From assembly GCA_025201765.1 (NCBI GenBank), contig MU623674.1:1-18409 (forward strand): a stretch of DNA of 18,409 nucleotides. Direction: 5' to 3'. The stretch's first letter is position 1; every line of letters starts with the position of its first letter. The notes under the pieces were generated by a model that searched no databases, had not been told where the DNA came from, and saw only the letters and a program-made list of their open reading frames with translations. Positions 1 to 9,431 of this stretch are shown piece by piece. The position numbers and the translations under genes were made by a program. The DNA is from Daldinia sp. FL1419. Lineage: Eukaryota > Ascomycota > Sordariomycetes > Xylariales > Hypoxylaceae.

Positions 1-130
1 AATAAAAAATAATAATTTTTAAATTATAAATGATTTATAAAAAAAAAAAGAATATATCTATATCTTATAAAAAATTAAGGTTTATCATTTAAAATTATAA
101 TAATCCTAATAAAAAATTTATTATAATATA

Positions 131-152
131 TACCCTTATTATTTAAAGGGTA
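131..152. repeat. Small hairpin
   Basis: The arms TACCCTT (131-137) and AAGGGTA (146-152) are perfectly complementary around an 8-base AT loop. It is one of few places with clustered G and C in the first 350 bases. No function can be inferred, and a 7-bp palindrome may be chance. Confidence 0.35.
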
Positions 153-359
153 AACCAATATTTTATTTTAACCTTAACTCTAATTCTCCAATATTAAAAT
201 ATAAAAATTATAATAAGAAATATTATCATAATATATATCTAATTTAAAATATTTATATAATAAATAATATTTATATAATTATTAATAAAATTAAAAAATA
301 AATATCTTAAAAAAATATTATTATATATTATTAAACTATTATATAACTAGTATTTTTGG

Positions 360-380
360 ATTGGTCGCTTTGCGACCAGT
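360..380. repeat. GC-rich hairpin, possible transposon terminus
   Basis: The inverted repeat TTGGTCGC / GCGACCAG around a TTT loop has perfect 6-bp core arms (GGTCGC and GCGACC). It extends to 9 bp if one C-to-T change is allowed. It sits inside otherwise AT-only DNA, and the following 20 bases also keep several G and C. Short GC-rich palindromes like this are common at ends of DNA transposons and MITEs, but I find no matching partner in the window, so the assignment is inference. Confidence 0.4.
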
Positions 381-426
381 TTGACTTTCAGGACTAATTG
401 ATTTTGTTTTATAATTAGTAATTTAA

Positions 427-1106
427 TAATATAATTACGTAATTAAAGTTACATACCTTACAAAACCCTATCAACCTCCATGGAACTAATCTTTTTAAGG
501 TTTCCATAAGTTTCTCTAAACATAAATAACCTTTTAAAAGTGGTTTTTTTATTTGATCAGATCAAGTTCTATATAATTATTATTTTCTCTTATAGTTTTT
601 ATAATAATTTATGAATTTGTTCTTTTATTAAATATTACCTCTTGAATGTTAGTTACCATTGCCAATAATCACCTCTATTAATCTTTTTATTTGATTATTT
701 TAATACCATCCTTTAAGATATAGTTATTTTGTATTTACTTATATATTAGAGCTTTTATTTTATTATAACTCCTATTTAATAGTATTAACCTTAAATTTGA
801 GCTTTTATTTAATATATAAACCCCTAAAAACTAATTTTTGCCTAATTAGGTCAAGTTCTTAAGTATTAATTTATTTAGCTTTTTTTGTAGTTTTTTACAA
901 TAATTTATGACTTTATCTCTTATTAAATATTATTTTTTTTATTTTTTAAACACCAATTACTATTATAAATAATTGTTTTTATTGGTTTTTTATTTAATTA
1001 TTTTATTACCTTTTTTAGGATATAATTATTATGCATTTAATTATTGAAGTTCTTATTCAATATAAGCCTTTAAAAGTTAATTTTTATCTAATCAGATTAA
1101 ATTTTC
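427..1106 (+). repeat. LTR-like copy A, direct orientation, with tandem units
   Basis: This copy starts with the same region as the LTRs at 11397 and 16807 (TAATATAATTACGTAATTAA). It continues through a CTTACAAAACCC stretch, an AACATAAATAA TATA-like box near 521, and the landmark CTTTTAAAAG followed by TTGATCAGATCAAG. The part downstream of the TATA-like box then recurs: the landmark appears near 527, 822 and 1065, giving units of about 295 and 243 bp. It has no coding content. The copy is heavily mutated relative to the LTR pair, mostly by transitions plus small indels. Confidence 0.7.
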
Positions 1107-1397
1107 TATTATAGTAAACCGCAGTAATATAATTATGTAACTGAAATTACTTTACAAAACCCTATTAACCTCCATAGAACAAACCCTTCTAAGGTTTCCA
1201 CAAGCTTTTTGGAACATAAATAAGTCCTTAGAAATTATTTTCTTATCTAATCAAATAAAGTTCTACAGGATCATCACATTCTCTTATAACCTTTATAATA
1301 GTTTATAAATTTGTTTTCTTATTAAATATATCATCTTTTCTTCCTCTTAAGCGCTAATAAACACCTCTATTAAATAGCATTTTATTTGATTATTTTC
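1107..1397 (+). repeat. LTR-like copy B, direct orientation, truncated
   Basis: A second LTR start (TAAACCGCAGTAATATAATT, near 1115) follows copy A directly. The next stretch matches copy A closely: ACAAAACCCTATTAACCTCC, then AAGGTTTCCA, then a TATA-like AACATAAATAAG, then the landmark near 1221. It ends abruptly in GATTATTTT at 1397, where the other copies run on for about 80 bp more. After this comes a GC islet, CCAGGATGAAGTCCGG. It is best read as an LTR copy cut by rearrangement. Confidence 0.65.
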
Positions 1398-1559
1398 CAG
1401 GATGAAGTCCGGTGTATTATACTGAAACTCTTCCAATATATTATTATGTATAATTGCTAAGAAATTGATAAATAATTGATAAGAGTTGATAAGAGTTGAT
1501 AAGAGCTAATAAGGGGTAAAAAAATACACTAAAAATTTAAAATTTAAGAAAATATTTAT
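1398..1559. other. Junction between direct and inverted LTR-derived arrays
   Basis: This short stretch separates direct-orientation repeats on the left from inverted ones on the right. It starts with the GC islet CCAGGATGAAGTCCGG at 1398-1413. A similar sequence lies in inverted orientation near 2920-2934, inside an LTR U3-like region. It also contains a 10-bp tandem repeat (listed separately). No gene is visible. Confidence 0.5.
1465..1514 (+). repeat. 10-bp tandem repeat
   Basis: The motif TTGATAAGAG is repeated head to tail about four to five times, with the outer copies degenerate (the first reads TTGATAAATAA, the last CTAATAAGGG). The two central copies are identical. It is a minisatellite-like slippage product next to the array junction and has no evident function. 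Confidence 0.8.
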
Positions 1560-2955
1560 AATTGGGTATATCCTTTTCATTAATAAAAATTTAAGCTAAT
1601 TAAATAGGAAACAACTTATTTATATTAAATTTAAGCTTTAATAACTCTTATAAGATATGCCCTAATCCTACACTTTTATCATACAAAATTCTCTAATTTT
1701 AAAAATTAACAATTTTATCCTTAAGAACTTGAATTGATCAATCAGGAAAACAACTTTTAAGGAACTCTAATAGCTCCTGCAAGATATGCCCTAACCCTAC
1801 ACTTTTATAGTACGAAATTCTATAGTTTTAAAAATTAACAATTCTATACTTGAGAACTTAAACTGATCAAATAAAAAAACAATTTCTAAAGAATTTGAAT
1901 AATTCTTGCAAAATATGCCTTAACCTTATACTTTTATTATACGAATCTCTATGGAAAAACTGATGATTCTATGTTTGAAAACTTGAACTAATTAAATAAG
2001 AAAACAACTTTTAAAGGCCTATTTATATTAAATTTAAGTTCTAATAATTCCTGCAAAATACACAATGCATTCTATTATATGAATTTCTATAAAAAAATTG
2101 ATAATTAGGTATATCCTAACTTAAACTGATTAGATAAAAAAACAACTTCTAAAGAGCTTTAATAATTCTTGCAGGATATACCCTAACCTTACATTTTTAT
2201 TATATGAAATTCTATGGTTTTAAAAATTAACAATCCTATACTTAAGAACTTAAACTGATCAAATAGGGAAATAATTTTTAAAGATTTATTTATATTAAAT
2301 ATAAGTTTTAATTGAATAGGAGTTCCTGCAGGATATGCCCTCCAGTTTTATTGTATGAAATCTTGTGGAAAAACTAATGATTTAGTATTTGAGAACTTAA
2401 GTTAATTAAATAAAAATTAATATTTAAAAGCCTATATATTGAGTATAAACTTTAATTGAATAGGAGTTCCTACAATTTTATTGTACGAAGCTTTATGGAA
2501 AACTAATGATTGGGTGTATTCTAATTTAAGCTGATCAAATAAGAAAACAATTTTTAAGGGCTTATTTATGTTAAATATAAATTTTAATTAAATAGGAATT
2601 CCTGTAGGATATGCCCTAACCCTACATTTTTATTGTACAAAGCTCTATAGAAAACTGATAATTTAGTGTTTTTAAGTTTATCAGACAGGAAAACAACTTC
2701 TAAGGGCCTATTCATGTTGAACATAAGCTCTAATTAAATAAGAGCTCTAATAGCTCCTGCAGGATATGCCCTAACCCTACACTTTTATCGTACAAATCTC
2801 TATAGAAAAACTGATGATTTTATGCTTGAGAATTTAAGTTAATTAGATAGGAAAATAATTTTTAAAGGTTTATTTATATATCAAAAAGCCTATAGAAGGG
2901 TTAGATTTACGGATTTCGTCCTGGTCCTATTACCTCAACTAATTGCTATAGAAAA
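1560..2955 (-). repeat. Inverted LTR-derived array, about 135-bp monomers
   Basis: About ten diverged monomers run head to tail on the minus strand. A landmark of the type GAACTTGAACTGATCAAAT followed by AGGAAAACAACTTCTAAAGG recurs near 1724, 1853, 1978, 2109, 2245, 2390, 2518, 2670 and 2826, so spacing is about 125-156 bp. Most monomers also carry CTCCTGCAGGATATGCCCTA, the reverse complement of the end of the LTRs at 11397 and 16807. Each monomer is thus a shortened LTR lacking the central part present in the 250-300 bp monomers. Copies differ mainly by transitions plus small indels. Some spacings vary because segments are missing. Confidence 0.8.
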
Positions 2956-3255
2956 ACTAATGATTCTATACTTGAGAACTGGAGTTGATCGGACAGGAAA
3001 CAATTTCTAAAGGCTTATTTATATTAAATATAAACTTTAATAACTCTTTATCGTACAAATCTCTATGGAAAATTAATAATTCTATACTTGAGAACTTGAG
3101 CTAATCAAATAGGAAAACAATTTTTGAGGGTTTATTTATATATTAAAAAGCCTATAAAAACCTTAAAAAGGTTGGTTCTATAGAAGCTAATAAAATCTTA
3201 TAATTTCAATTATGTAATTACATTATAACCCTCTATAAGAACCTACCTTGAAAAA
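2956..3255 (-). repeat. Inverted LTR-like copy with two short monomers
   Basis: Read on the minus strand from 3255, this begins with an LTR start (TGTAATTACATAATTG), then AACCAACCTTTTTAAGG, a TATA-like ATATATAAATAAA, and two array landmarks at 3089 and 2967. Near 2955 a second U3-like start (AATTAGTTGAGGTAATAGG) begins the copy that continues into the 1560-2955 array. There are therefore at least two tandem LTR-like copies in inverted orientation. Confidence 0.65.
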
Positions 3256-3291
3256 AATAAAAAAATAATAAAAAAATAATAAAAAAAAACT
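3250..3291 (+). repeat. A-rich simple repeat at an orientation switch
   Basis: Imperfect repeats of AATAAAAAA make a nearly pure A/T tract. It lies exactly between the inverted LTR copy on the left and the direct-orientation array on the right. This could be a degenerate poly(A)-like insertion scar or simple slippage; the sequence does not decide. Confidence 0.6.
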
Positions 3292-3294
3292 TAT

Positions 3295-5275
3295 ATAATT
3301 GGGGTGATTTAGTTATAAAAATAATTAAAAAAGGAAGTTAATTAAAAATATAAGAATAATTTTAATATTTCATTAAGATATAATTACTTTACATCTAACT
3401 ATTAGATTTCTTATTTAATAGTAGGTAGTATTGTTTTTTGTTGAATATATTATTTATTTTATTTTTTAAATGCCAACTACCATTACTAGTAATTACCCTT
3501 ATTAATTGTTTATTTGATTATTTTAATATCTTTCTTAGGATATAATTACTTTACATTTTTTATTAATTGAAGTGTAGGGTAGGGTATATCCTATAGGAAC
3601 TATTAGAGTTCCTATTCAATATATAAGTCTTTAAGAGTTATTTTTCTTGTCTGATCAGATCAAGTTCTTAAGGATAGAATCTTTAATTTTCTTATAAAGC
3701 TTTATATAAAAATATATACTTTTTAATCCTCTTATTAAATATAATCTTTTAAGAATATATTACCATTACTAAACAATCATTTTTATTAATTTTTTTATTT
3801 AACCATTTTAATACCTTTTTTAAGATATAATTATTTTATAATTTTTATTTTATTAAAGCCTATTAATTTTTTAAGAACAACCTTTTCTCAAATTCTTATA
3901 AACTTTTTCTGGATATATATAAACCTTTAAAAATTAATTATTATTTAATTAAATTAATCTCTTTAACCCTTACCTTTTATATAACTTCTTATAATAATTT
4001 ATAATTTCTCTCTCTTATTAAATATATTTTTATTTTATTTATTAGGTAATAGTTACTATTATTAATAATTATTTCTATTAATCTTTCTATTTAATCACAT
4101 TAATACCTTATTTAAAATATAATTTACTATAAGGTAATTAAAATATAAACTATATTTTACAAAAATTATTAAAGTTTATATTTAATAATATTAATTTTAA
4201 ATTAAAATTCTTATTTAATATATAAACCTTTAAGAGTTAATTTTTATTTAATTAGGTTAAGTTTTTTAAGTATTATTTTTTATATAATTTTTTATTATAA
4301 TTTATAATTTCTTTCTTTTATTAAATATATTATTTATTTTATTTTTTAAATACTAATAATTATTTATATTAATTAATATTTTATATAATTATTTAAATAT
4401 ATTCCTTAGGATAGAATTACCTTATATCTAAATAACTATTAAAGCTTTTATTTAATTAAACTTTTATTTAATATATAAATCTTCAATAGATTATTTTTGT
4501 TTGATTAGGTTAGGCTTTTTAAACATCATTTTTTATATAATTTTTAATAATAATTTATAATTTTTTTCTTTTATTAAATATATTATTATAAATATCAATT
4601 ATTATTATTAACAATTACTTATAATAACCTTTTATTTAATTATTTTAATATTTTTTTAATATATATTTAATTTATTATAAGATAGTTGAAATATAGGGCA
4701 AAATATATCTTACAAAAATTATTAAAGTTTATATTTAATATATAAGCCTTTAAAAATTAATTCTTTTCTAATTAGATTAAATTTTTTGTTATAAAAATCA
4801 AACTCTTCAAACATTATTTTTCATAAAGTTTCTTATAATAATATTTAATTCTTTTATCTTTAATTAAATATATTATTTTAAATGCCAACTACTATTACTA
4901 ATAATCATTTTTATTAGTTTTTTATTTGATTATTTTATTACCTTTTTTAGAATATAATTACCTTACATTTAGCTATTAAAAACTTTATTTAATAATATTA
5001 ATCCTAAATTAAAATTTTTATTTAATATATAAGGCCTCAAGAATTAATTCTTATCTAATCAAATTAAGCTTTTAAACATCAATTTATTCAGTTTTTTTTA
5101 TAATTTCTTATAATAATTTATAACCTTATCTTTAATTAAATATATTATTTATTATATCTTTTAAATATTAATAATTATTTTTATTAATTAATTTTTTATT
5201 TAATCACTTAAATACCTTTTTTAAAATATAATTATTTTATATTTAAATAATTATTAAAGTTTTTATTTAATATCC
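3295..5275 (+). repeat. Direct LTR-derived array, about 250-300-bp monomers
   Basis: At least six monomers run in plus orientation. The landmark (CCTTTAAAAGTTA followed by TTTATCTAATCAGATTAAG and variants) recurs near 3627, 3925, 4226, 4479, 4746 and 5031, spaced about 298, 301, 253, 267 and 285 bp. A partial unit precedes the first. Each monomer continues through TTATAATAATTTATAA, TCTTATTAAATATATTATTT, AATTACTATTACTAATAATC, a TTTTAATACC box and GGATATAATTACCTTACAT, in the same order as in the LTR at 11397. The unit boundary near 3590-3625 still has the LTR-end hairpin remnant followed at once by the next unit's TATA-like box. No coding sequence is present. Confidence 0.8.
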
Positions 5276-5325
5276 TGGTTGAATAAACTCCAAAGAATTT
5301 ATTAATATAAACTTAAAAAAATTAT

Positions 5326-5366
5326 ACACTATAGGGAAGCCACAAGTATGTGCACAGGGTACATCA
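5326..5366. other. Isolated GC islet
   Basis: About 40 bases with clustered G and C, including CTATAGGGAAGCCACAAG and the palindrome TGTGCACA, stand out in AT-only surroundings. It could be a short surviving piece of a transposon end or exon that escaped mutation. No match elsewhere in the window was seen, and I cannot name it. Confidence 0.35.
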
Positions 5367-5523
5367 AAATTTAAAATCATTTTAATTCATTATATTAATT
5401 TAATATTTATTTAAAAATATTTATAATTAATATTATTTAAAATTTAATTAAATTTATGATTTTTTAAGATATATTGTATATATTTCCAATTGGAGGTTAT
5501 TGTATAGCAGTTAAAAACATCTG

Positions 5524-5541
5524 AAATTGCGGGGCATTTCT
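5524..5541 (+). repeat. Near-palindromic 18-mer, copy 1
   Basis: AAATTGCGGGGCATTTCT is matched at 16 of 18 positions by AAATTGCGTTGCATTTCT at 9432-9449, in the same orientation. Both copies have the form AAAT-T-GC-NNN-GC-ATTT, an imperfect hairpin with one bulged T. The two copies lie on either side of the inverted-repeat transposon at 6217-9020. Role unknown. Confidence 0.45.
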
Positions 5542-6216
5542 CTAAGAATTGATTGGTTAATTAGGATTGTGGTGAAATTAATGAAATAAGAAAGAAATAG
5601 ATTTAATTAAATTAAAAATATATTAATTTAAAATTTATTTATACCATCATTAATAAGAATTTAATATAAAATTATTAATATTTAATGTATACTTATTAAT
5701 AATAAATAAAGTCCTATTTAAAATCATAAGTCTTTAAATAAATAATATCTTAAATATTAATATTATAGAATTTTAATAATTTATATTTTATTATTTATAA
5801 AGAAAATTATAATATAATTATTATATAAAAAGAATAAATTAAGAAATTTAAAAAATTAAATACAAAATTATTAAATATAATTAAAAAATTTATAAAGCAA
5901 TAGGTACAAAAAATATATATATTTTTTTATTTATTAACCTAAAATAATTTTTAATTATTTAACAAAAATTTAATATTTAATATTAAATTTTAAAAAAATA
6001 AAAACTTTTAATATTTAAATTAAATAATAATTAAATAATTAAATATAAAAATTTAATTATATTAATTTAGATCCTTAAAGTTTATACTTATATATTTTTA
6101 TTAATAATTTATTTATAAATAATAAAAATTTAAATTTATAAATTAATTATATTATTATATTAAATAATAAAAAACTAATTAATTAAAATAATAGAATCTA
6201 AATTATTAATAATATT

Positions 6217-6396
6217 GTTGGATGGACAAGGTACCATTGCATACAATAGTAAAAGTGAGGGTATTCGTATCAATTCAGTAAAAAGTGGTATTATCTAAGA
6301 AAGAACGTATTTTGGTCGGAGACCAAAATACGTGGAACTAAATACAAGATTAAAGTGGGTCTGTACCACCATGGTCACATGACCAACATTCCCACA
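6217..6396 (+). repeat. Left terminal inverted repeat, better preserved
   Basis: It begins GTTGGATGGACAAGGTACC and ends CCAACATTCCCAC. Its reverse complement aligns along its whole length with 8843-9020. This copy keeps many more G and C than the right one, so it approximates the ancestral end. It contains a perfect 13-bp-arm hairpin (6305-6333) and the palindromic stretch CCACCATGGTCACATGACC around 6367-6384. Confidence 0.9.
6305..6333. repeat. Perfect hairpin inside the left terminal repeat
   Basis: The arms ACGTATTTTGGTC (6305-6317) and GACCAAAATACGT (6321-6333) are perfectly complementary around GGA. The right copy, near 8907-8933, has the same structure with several C-to-T or G-to-A changes. 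A hairpin within a terminal repeat may be a transposase recognition site or a subterminal structure. That role is inference. Confidence 0.85.
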
Positions 6397-7599
6397 AATA
6401 TTATTTATTAATTATTTACCAAATATAAATATATCATTTAGAACATATTTATTAATAAAATTTATAAAATAATTTAAAATTTTAATCTTAAATATATTAT
6501 TTACTATATAATTAATACCATTTTAAAGTACCTTTTATTACCTAAAACCCTATTAATCTTATATATTAATTCTTTTTCCCTATATCAATACCTCATTTAA
6601 ATAAACAATATTAATAAAAAAAAATTAATGATTAATTTAATAACTTTATAATAATTATATAAAAATCAAAAAATTGATAATATTTAATAAATTTATAACA
6701 CATATTTATTTATTTATTTATTTATTTATTATTACCCTGATTTACCTAGAATATATTACAGGTATCTAGTTTATCTTTTAATATTTGTTCTAGATAAAAA
6801 CTATATTTCAGAAAAAGCCTACTCACCACCTATCCAAATAAGTTATATTATTATAATTTTGATTGTATTTTATATTTTTATTAAAATTTATTTTTTAATA
6901 AAAATAATTAAATTTTAATATAAAAAAATATTTTATATATTATAATATTTAAATTTTGTAAAATGGTGTGGTGGTGGTTCAAGTATGGGGTAGTAATAAG
7001 GTTTAAGATGGTTTTATTATTTTTTTTATAAATAATAAAAGTGTTGTTATATTATAAAAAAATTATTTTGGAAAAGGGTTGGGATATATATAATTTATAT
7101 AAAATATAAATATATATAAATAATTTTATATTTTTATAAAAATTTATTATTTATATTTATTTTTATAATCTTTTTTTTAATATTATAATATTATATTTGT
7201 TTTTTAAAATGGTTTAAAATGGTATTATTAATTTATAACTTTTTCCAATTAATTTCAATTCTTTTTATATATTTTATTTATATTTTATAATATTATAATA
7301 TAATATTATTATATTTATTATATTTATAATTTAATATTATTTTGAAAAATTTATTTTATTTTTATATATATATTATATTAAATAAAAAAAAACTTATATA
7401 TTTATAAGTATTTTATTATTTTTTTAGTATTATTTTATTATTAAATTTTTTAAATGTTTTGATCTTTTCATTAAAAATTATTATAATGTTTTGGATTTAA
7501 TATAATATTTTAATATTATATTATATTAAAATTATAATTTTAATATAATTATATATTATAAAAATAATTTATTTGTTGAAGATAGGAGATTATATAAAA
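6397..7599. other. Transposon interior, left part: no surviving gene
   Basis: This decayed filler has no readable gene. From about 6740 to 6840 C is kept and G is scarce (for example CCTACTCACCACCTATCC). From about 6959 to 7085 the pattern flips to G without C (for example GGTGTGGTGGTGG). A TTTA microsatellite lies at 6704-6730. The flip marks a change in which strand was mutated. Confidence 0.5.
6704..6730 (+). repeat. TTTA microsatellite
   Basis: About seven perfect tandem copies of a four-base TTTA unit lie inside the inverted-repeat element. It is a simple slippage repeat with no implied function. Confidence 0.85.
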
Positions 7600-7940
7600 C
7601 ATGTGGTTACGCTTTTTTGGTACAATTTTGGGAGTTAATTGTTAAAATTTTATTATAATTTTTTTAAGGTTTTTAAGTTTTTAAAAAGTTTATTAGGAGA
7701 TTGTTAATAATGTTTAATAATTATTTTTATTATATTTGGTCTTTTGTTTGCTAGGTCCACAATTCTCGTATGTTCCAACAATTTTGGAAGGATTATTTGT
7801 TTTAATGTTATTGATACCATAATTATTTTGTAGTGCGATTCTACTTTGTATTTATTTTATTAATATTTATTAATTATAATATAGGATTTATAAGAAAATT
7901 AATTTTAAAAAGAGATATATATGTATTATTTTATTTCTAA
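7600..7940 (+). pseudogene. Possible transposase remnant (unassigned)
   Basis: This patch in the middle of the inverted-repeat element keeps more G and C than its surroundings. In one plus-strand frame, starting at 7602, about 112 codons contain only a handful of stops. It includes a compositionally protein-like stretch from 7755 (VHNSRMFQQFWKDY) just after a TAG. The minus strand is also open over 7700-7845 (for example IVGTYENCGPSKQK), so the coding strand is not certain. The position, central in an element that needs a transposase, is the main argument. No DDE motif can be identified and no family is claimed. Confidence 0.3.
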
Positions 7941-8842
7941 TAATTTATATTATTTTTATATATTATTATTGTAGTAATTTTTTATTTAAGAAATTTAGTT
8001 AGTATTAAATATTTTATTATTTTTTAATAATAATTTATTATAAATTTTTAATAATTTTTTAATATATTTAAATTTAAATTTTAATAAATATGATTTTTTT
8101 TGAAAATGTATTTATTTTTATTTAAAATTTTTTGATATATATGATTAAAGAAAATAAAAAGAAGGATAAAAAGGTGGATATAAAGGAAGGTAATTTTAAT
8201 AAATATAGTTTAAAATAGGTGTAGAATAATTTTGGGTAAATATAATCCTTTTAAAAAACTTTATTAATATATTATTACTTATATTTTTTTATTTAATTAT
8301 AGGTTTTTTTTATTTAATTTAAAATTTTTAAAAATATTTATATTAAATAAATTATAATATTATTTTATATATAAATAATTAAATTTATTTAAAGAATTAA
8401 TGGGTTATTAATAGGGTTTTATTGGGATTGAATAATGTTTTTTTATAATTTATATTAATTAAAAAAATTTTTAAAATTAAATTTTATTTAAAATAAACTT
8501 ATATTAAAATATATTTAAGATATTTAAAAATTATATATTATATTATTTTTCTTTTATTATATTTATATTTAAAAGTGTTTATTTTAAGAATTTTTTTATT
8601 AAATAGGAAAGTTTTTAATTTTATTTTCTTAATATATATTTATAATAATACTAATATTTTATATTTCCATAAATTAAAATATTAATTATTAATTTTTATA
8701 TTAAAAGATAATAATTAAATTATTAATATAATAATATCTTTTTTATATTATTTTTATTTTTTTATTTAATAATTTAAAAAAAGAATTTTTAAAATATTAA
8801 TGTTCTTTTTATTTAATATTTTAATTAATTTTAGTTTTTATA
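7941..8842. other. Transposon interior, right part: no surviving gene
   Basis: This stretch is T-rich on the plus strand with dense stop codons in all frames. A few G-rich words remain (for example GAAGGATAAAAAGGTGG near 8161), but I see nothing assignable. Confidence 0.5.
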
Positions 8843-9020
8843 TGTGGGAATGTTGGTCATGTGACCATGGTGGTACAGATCCACTTTAATCTTATATTTA
8901 GCTCTACATATTTTGGTTTCCGACTAAAATACGTTTTTTTTTAGAATAACCATTTTTAATTGAATTTACAAATATTTTTATTTTTTATTATTGTATATAA
9001 TGGTACCTTATTTATTTAAT
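8843..9020 (-). repeat. Right terminal inverted repeat, more mutated
   Basis: It is the reverse-complement partner of 6217-6396. The inner 35 bases are identical to the left copy (GTGGGAATGTTGGTCATGTG onward). Outwards the differences are chiefly C to T or G to A, with a few small indels near 8940-8975. The terminal GTTGGATGGACAAGG has become its fully transitioned form, read on the same strand as ATTAAATAAATAAGG. Confidence 0.9.
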
Positions 9021-9058
9021 ATTAATTAATAATTAATAATAAATTGATTATAAATTAG

Positions 9059-9249
9059 TTAGGTACTTGAAAGGGAGGAGATAACTTTAATATTGAATCT
9101 TAACAAGAAGAAGCAAGCAATTTTAAGATTTTATATTTTAATATATGATTTTAAACCTAAAATTTCATGTTATTATATATGGTTTTAAAAATAATTTATA
9201 TTAACTTAGGATTTCTGGAAGGTGGAAATAGTTTTAATATTAAATTTAT
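9059..9249 (+). repeat. Direct duplication, 147-bp period
   Basis: A 44-bp segment at 9059-9102 (TTAGGTACTTGAAAGGGAGG and on to TTTAATATTGAATCTTA) returns at 9206-9249 with mostly transition differences (TTAGGATTTCTGGAAGGTGG). The sequence between is AT-rich. A 9-base inverted partner of the first copy's start, AGTACCTAA, lies at 9544-9552. Together these may outline a small non-autonomous element of about 490 bp, but the evidence is thin. Confidence 0.5.
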
Positions 9250-9431
9250 AATTTGAGATATACATCCATCATATATAAATAGGTAATATTAAGGCTTTTT
9301 TTATTAATAAAATGATTTTGGGGAAATTTATACTAATTGAACTATTATATATTTATTATATATTTATATTTACAATATATGTTTATATTTACCATAATAT
9401 TATAATATATTAAGAAAAGGCAATAACACCA

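Larger units (their letters stand above)
1..426. other. AT-rich sequence without genes
   Basis: I see no reading frame of note and no recognisable gene. The sequence is almost entirely A and T, apart from a weak hairpin near 131-152 and a strong one at 360-380, both listed separately. It probably represents older decayed repeat DNA upstream of the LTR-derived arrays, but nothing in it can be assigned to a family. Confidence 0.6.
5276..6216. other. AT-rich spacer with two GC islets
   Basis: This gene-free stretch is almost wholly A and T. Two small patches keep G and C, at 5326-5366 and around 5483-5580, and are described separately. The remainder, especially 5580-6210, shows no repeat family, reading frame or structure that I can support. 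Confidence 0.55.
6217..9020. mobile_element. Decayed DNA transposon with ~180-bp terminal inverted repeats
   Basis: The ends are inverted repeats of about 180 bp (6217-6396 and 8843-9020), enclosing about 2.4 kb. Long terminal inverted repeats of this size are typical of Mutator-like elements, but some other families and foldback elements have them too. No transposase motif survives to decide. The interior is strongly T-rich on the plus strand, with G kept and C lost over long stretches, as expected from strand-biased C-to-T mutation. A target-site duplication cannot be proven: ATT stands at both flanks, but this has little value in such DNA. A less degraded patch at 7600-7860 may be a transposase remnant. 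Confidence 0.8.

Noticed and set aside
1780..1805. CCCTAACCCTA as telomeric repeat
   Set aside because: Only one and a half units occur, and the same words recur as part of each array monomer (GCCCTAACCCTACAC). It is LTR sequence, not telomere.
1398..2934. CCAGGATGAAGTCCGG at 1398 and its inverted near-copy at 2920-2934 as terminal repeats of a 1.5-kb element
   Set aside because: The inverted LTR-derived array continues unbroken past 2934 to 3255. The 2920-2934 copy sits within a U3-like segment, so the pair is better explained as shared LTR sequence in opposite orientations.
1560..3180. Regularly spaced repeats as a CRISPR array
   Set aside because: The monomers are contiguous, diverged along their whole length and related to an LTR. 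There are no conserved short repeats separated by unique spacers.
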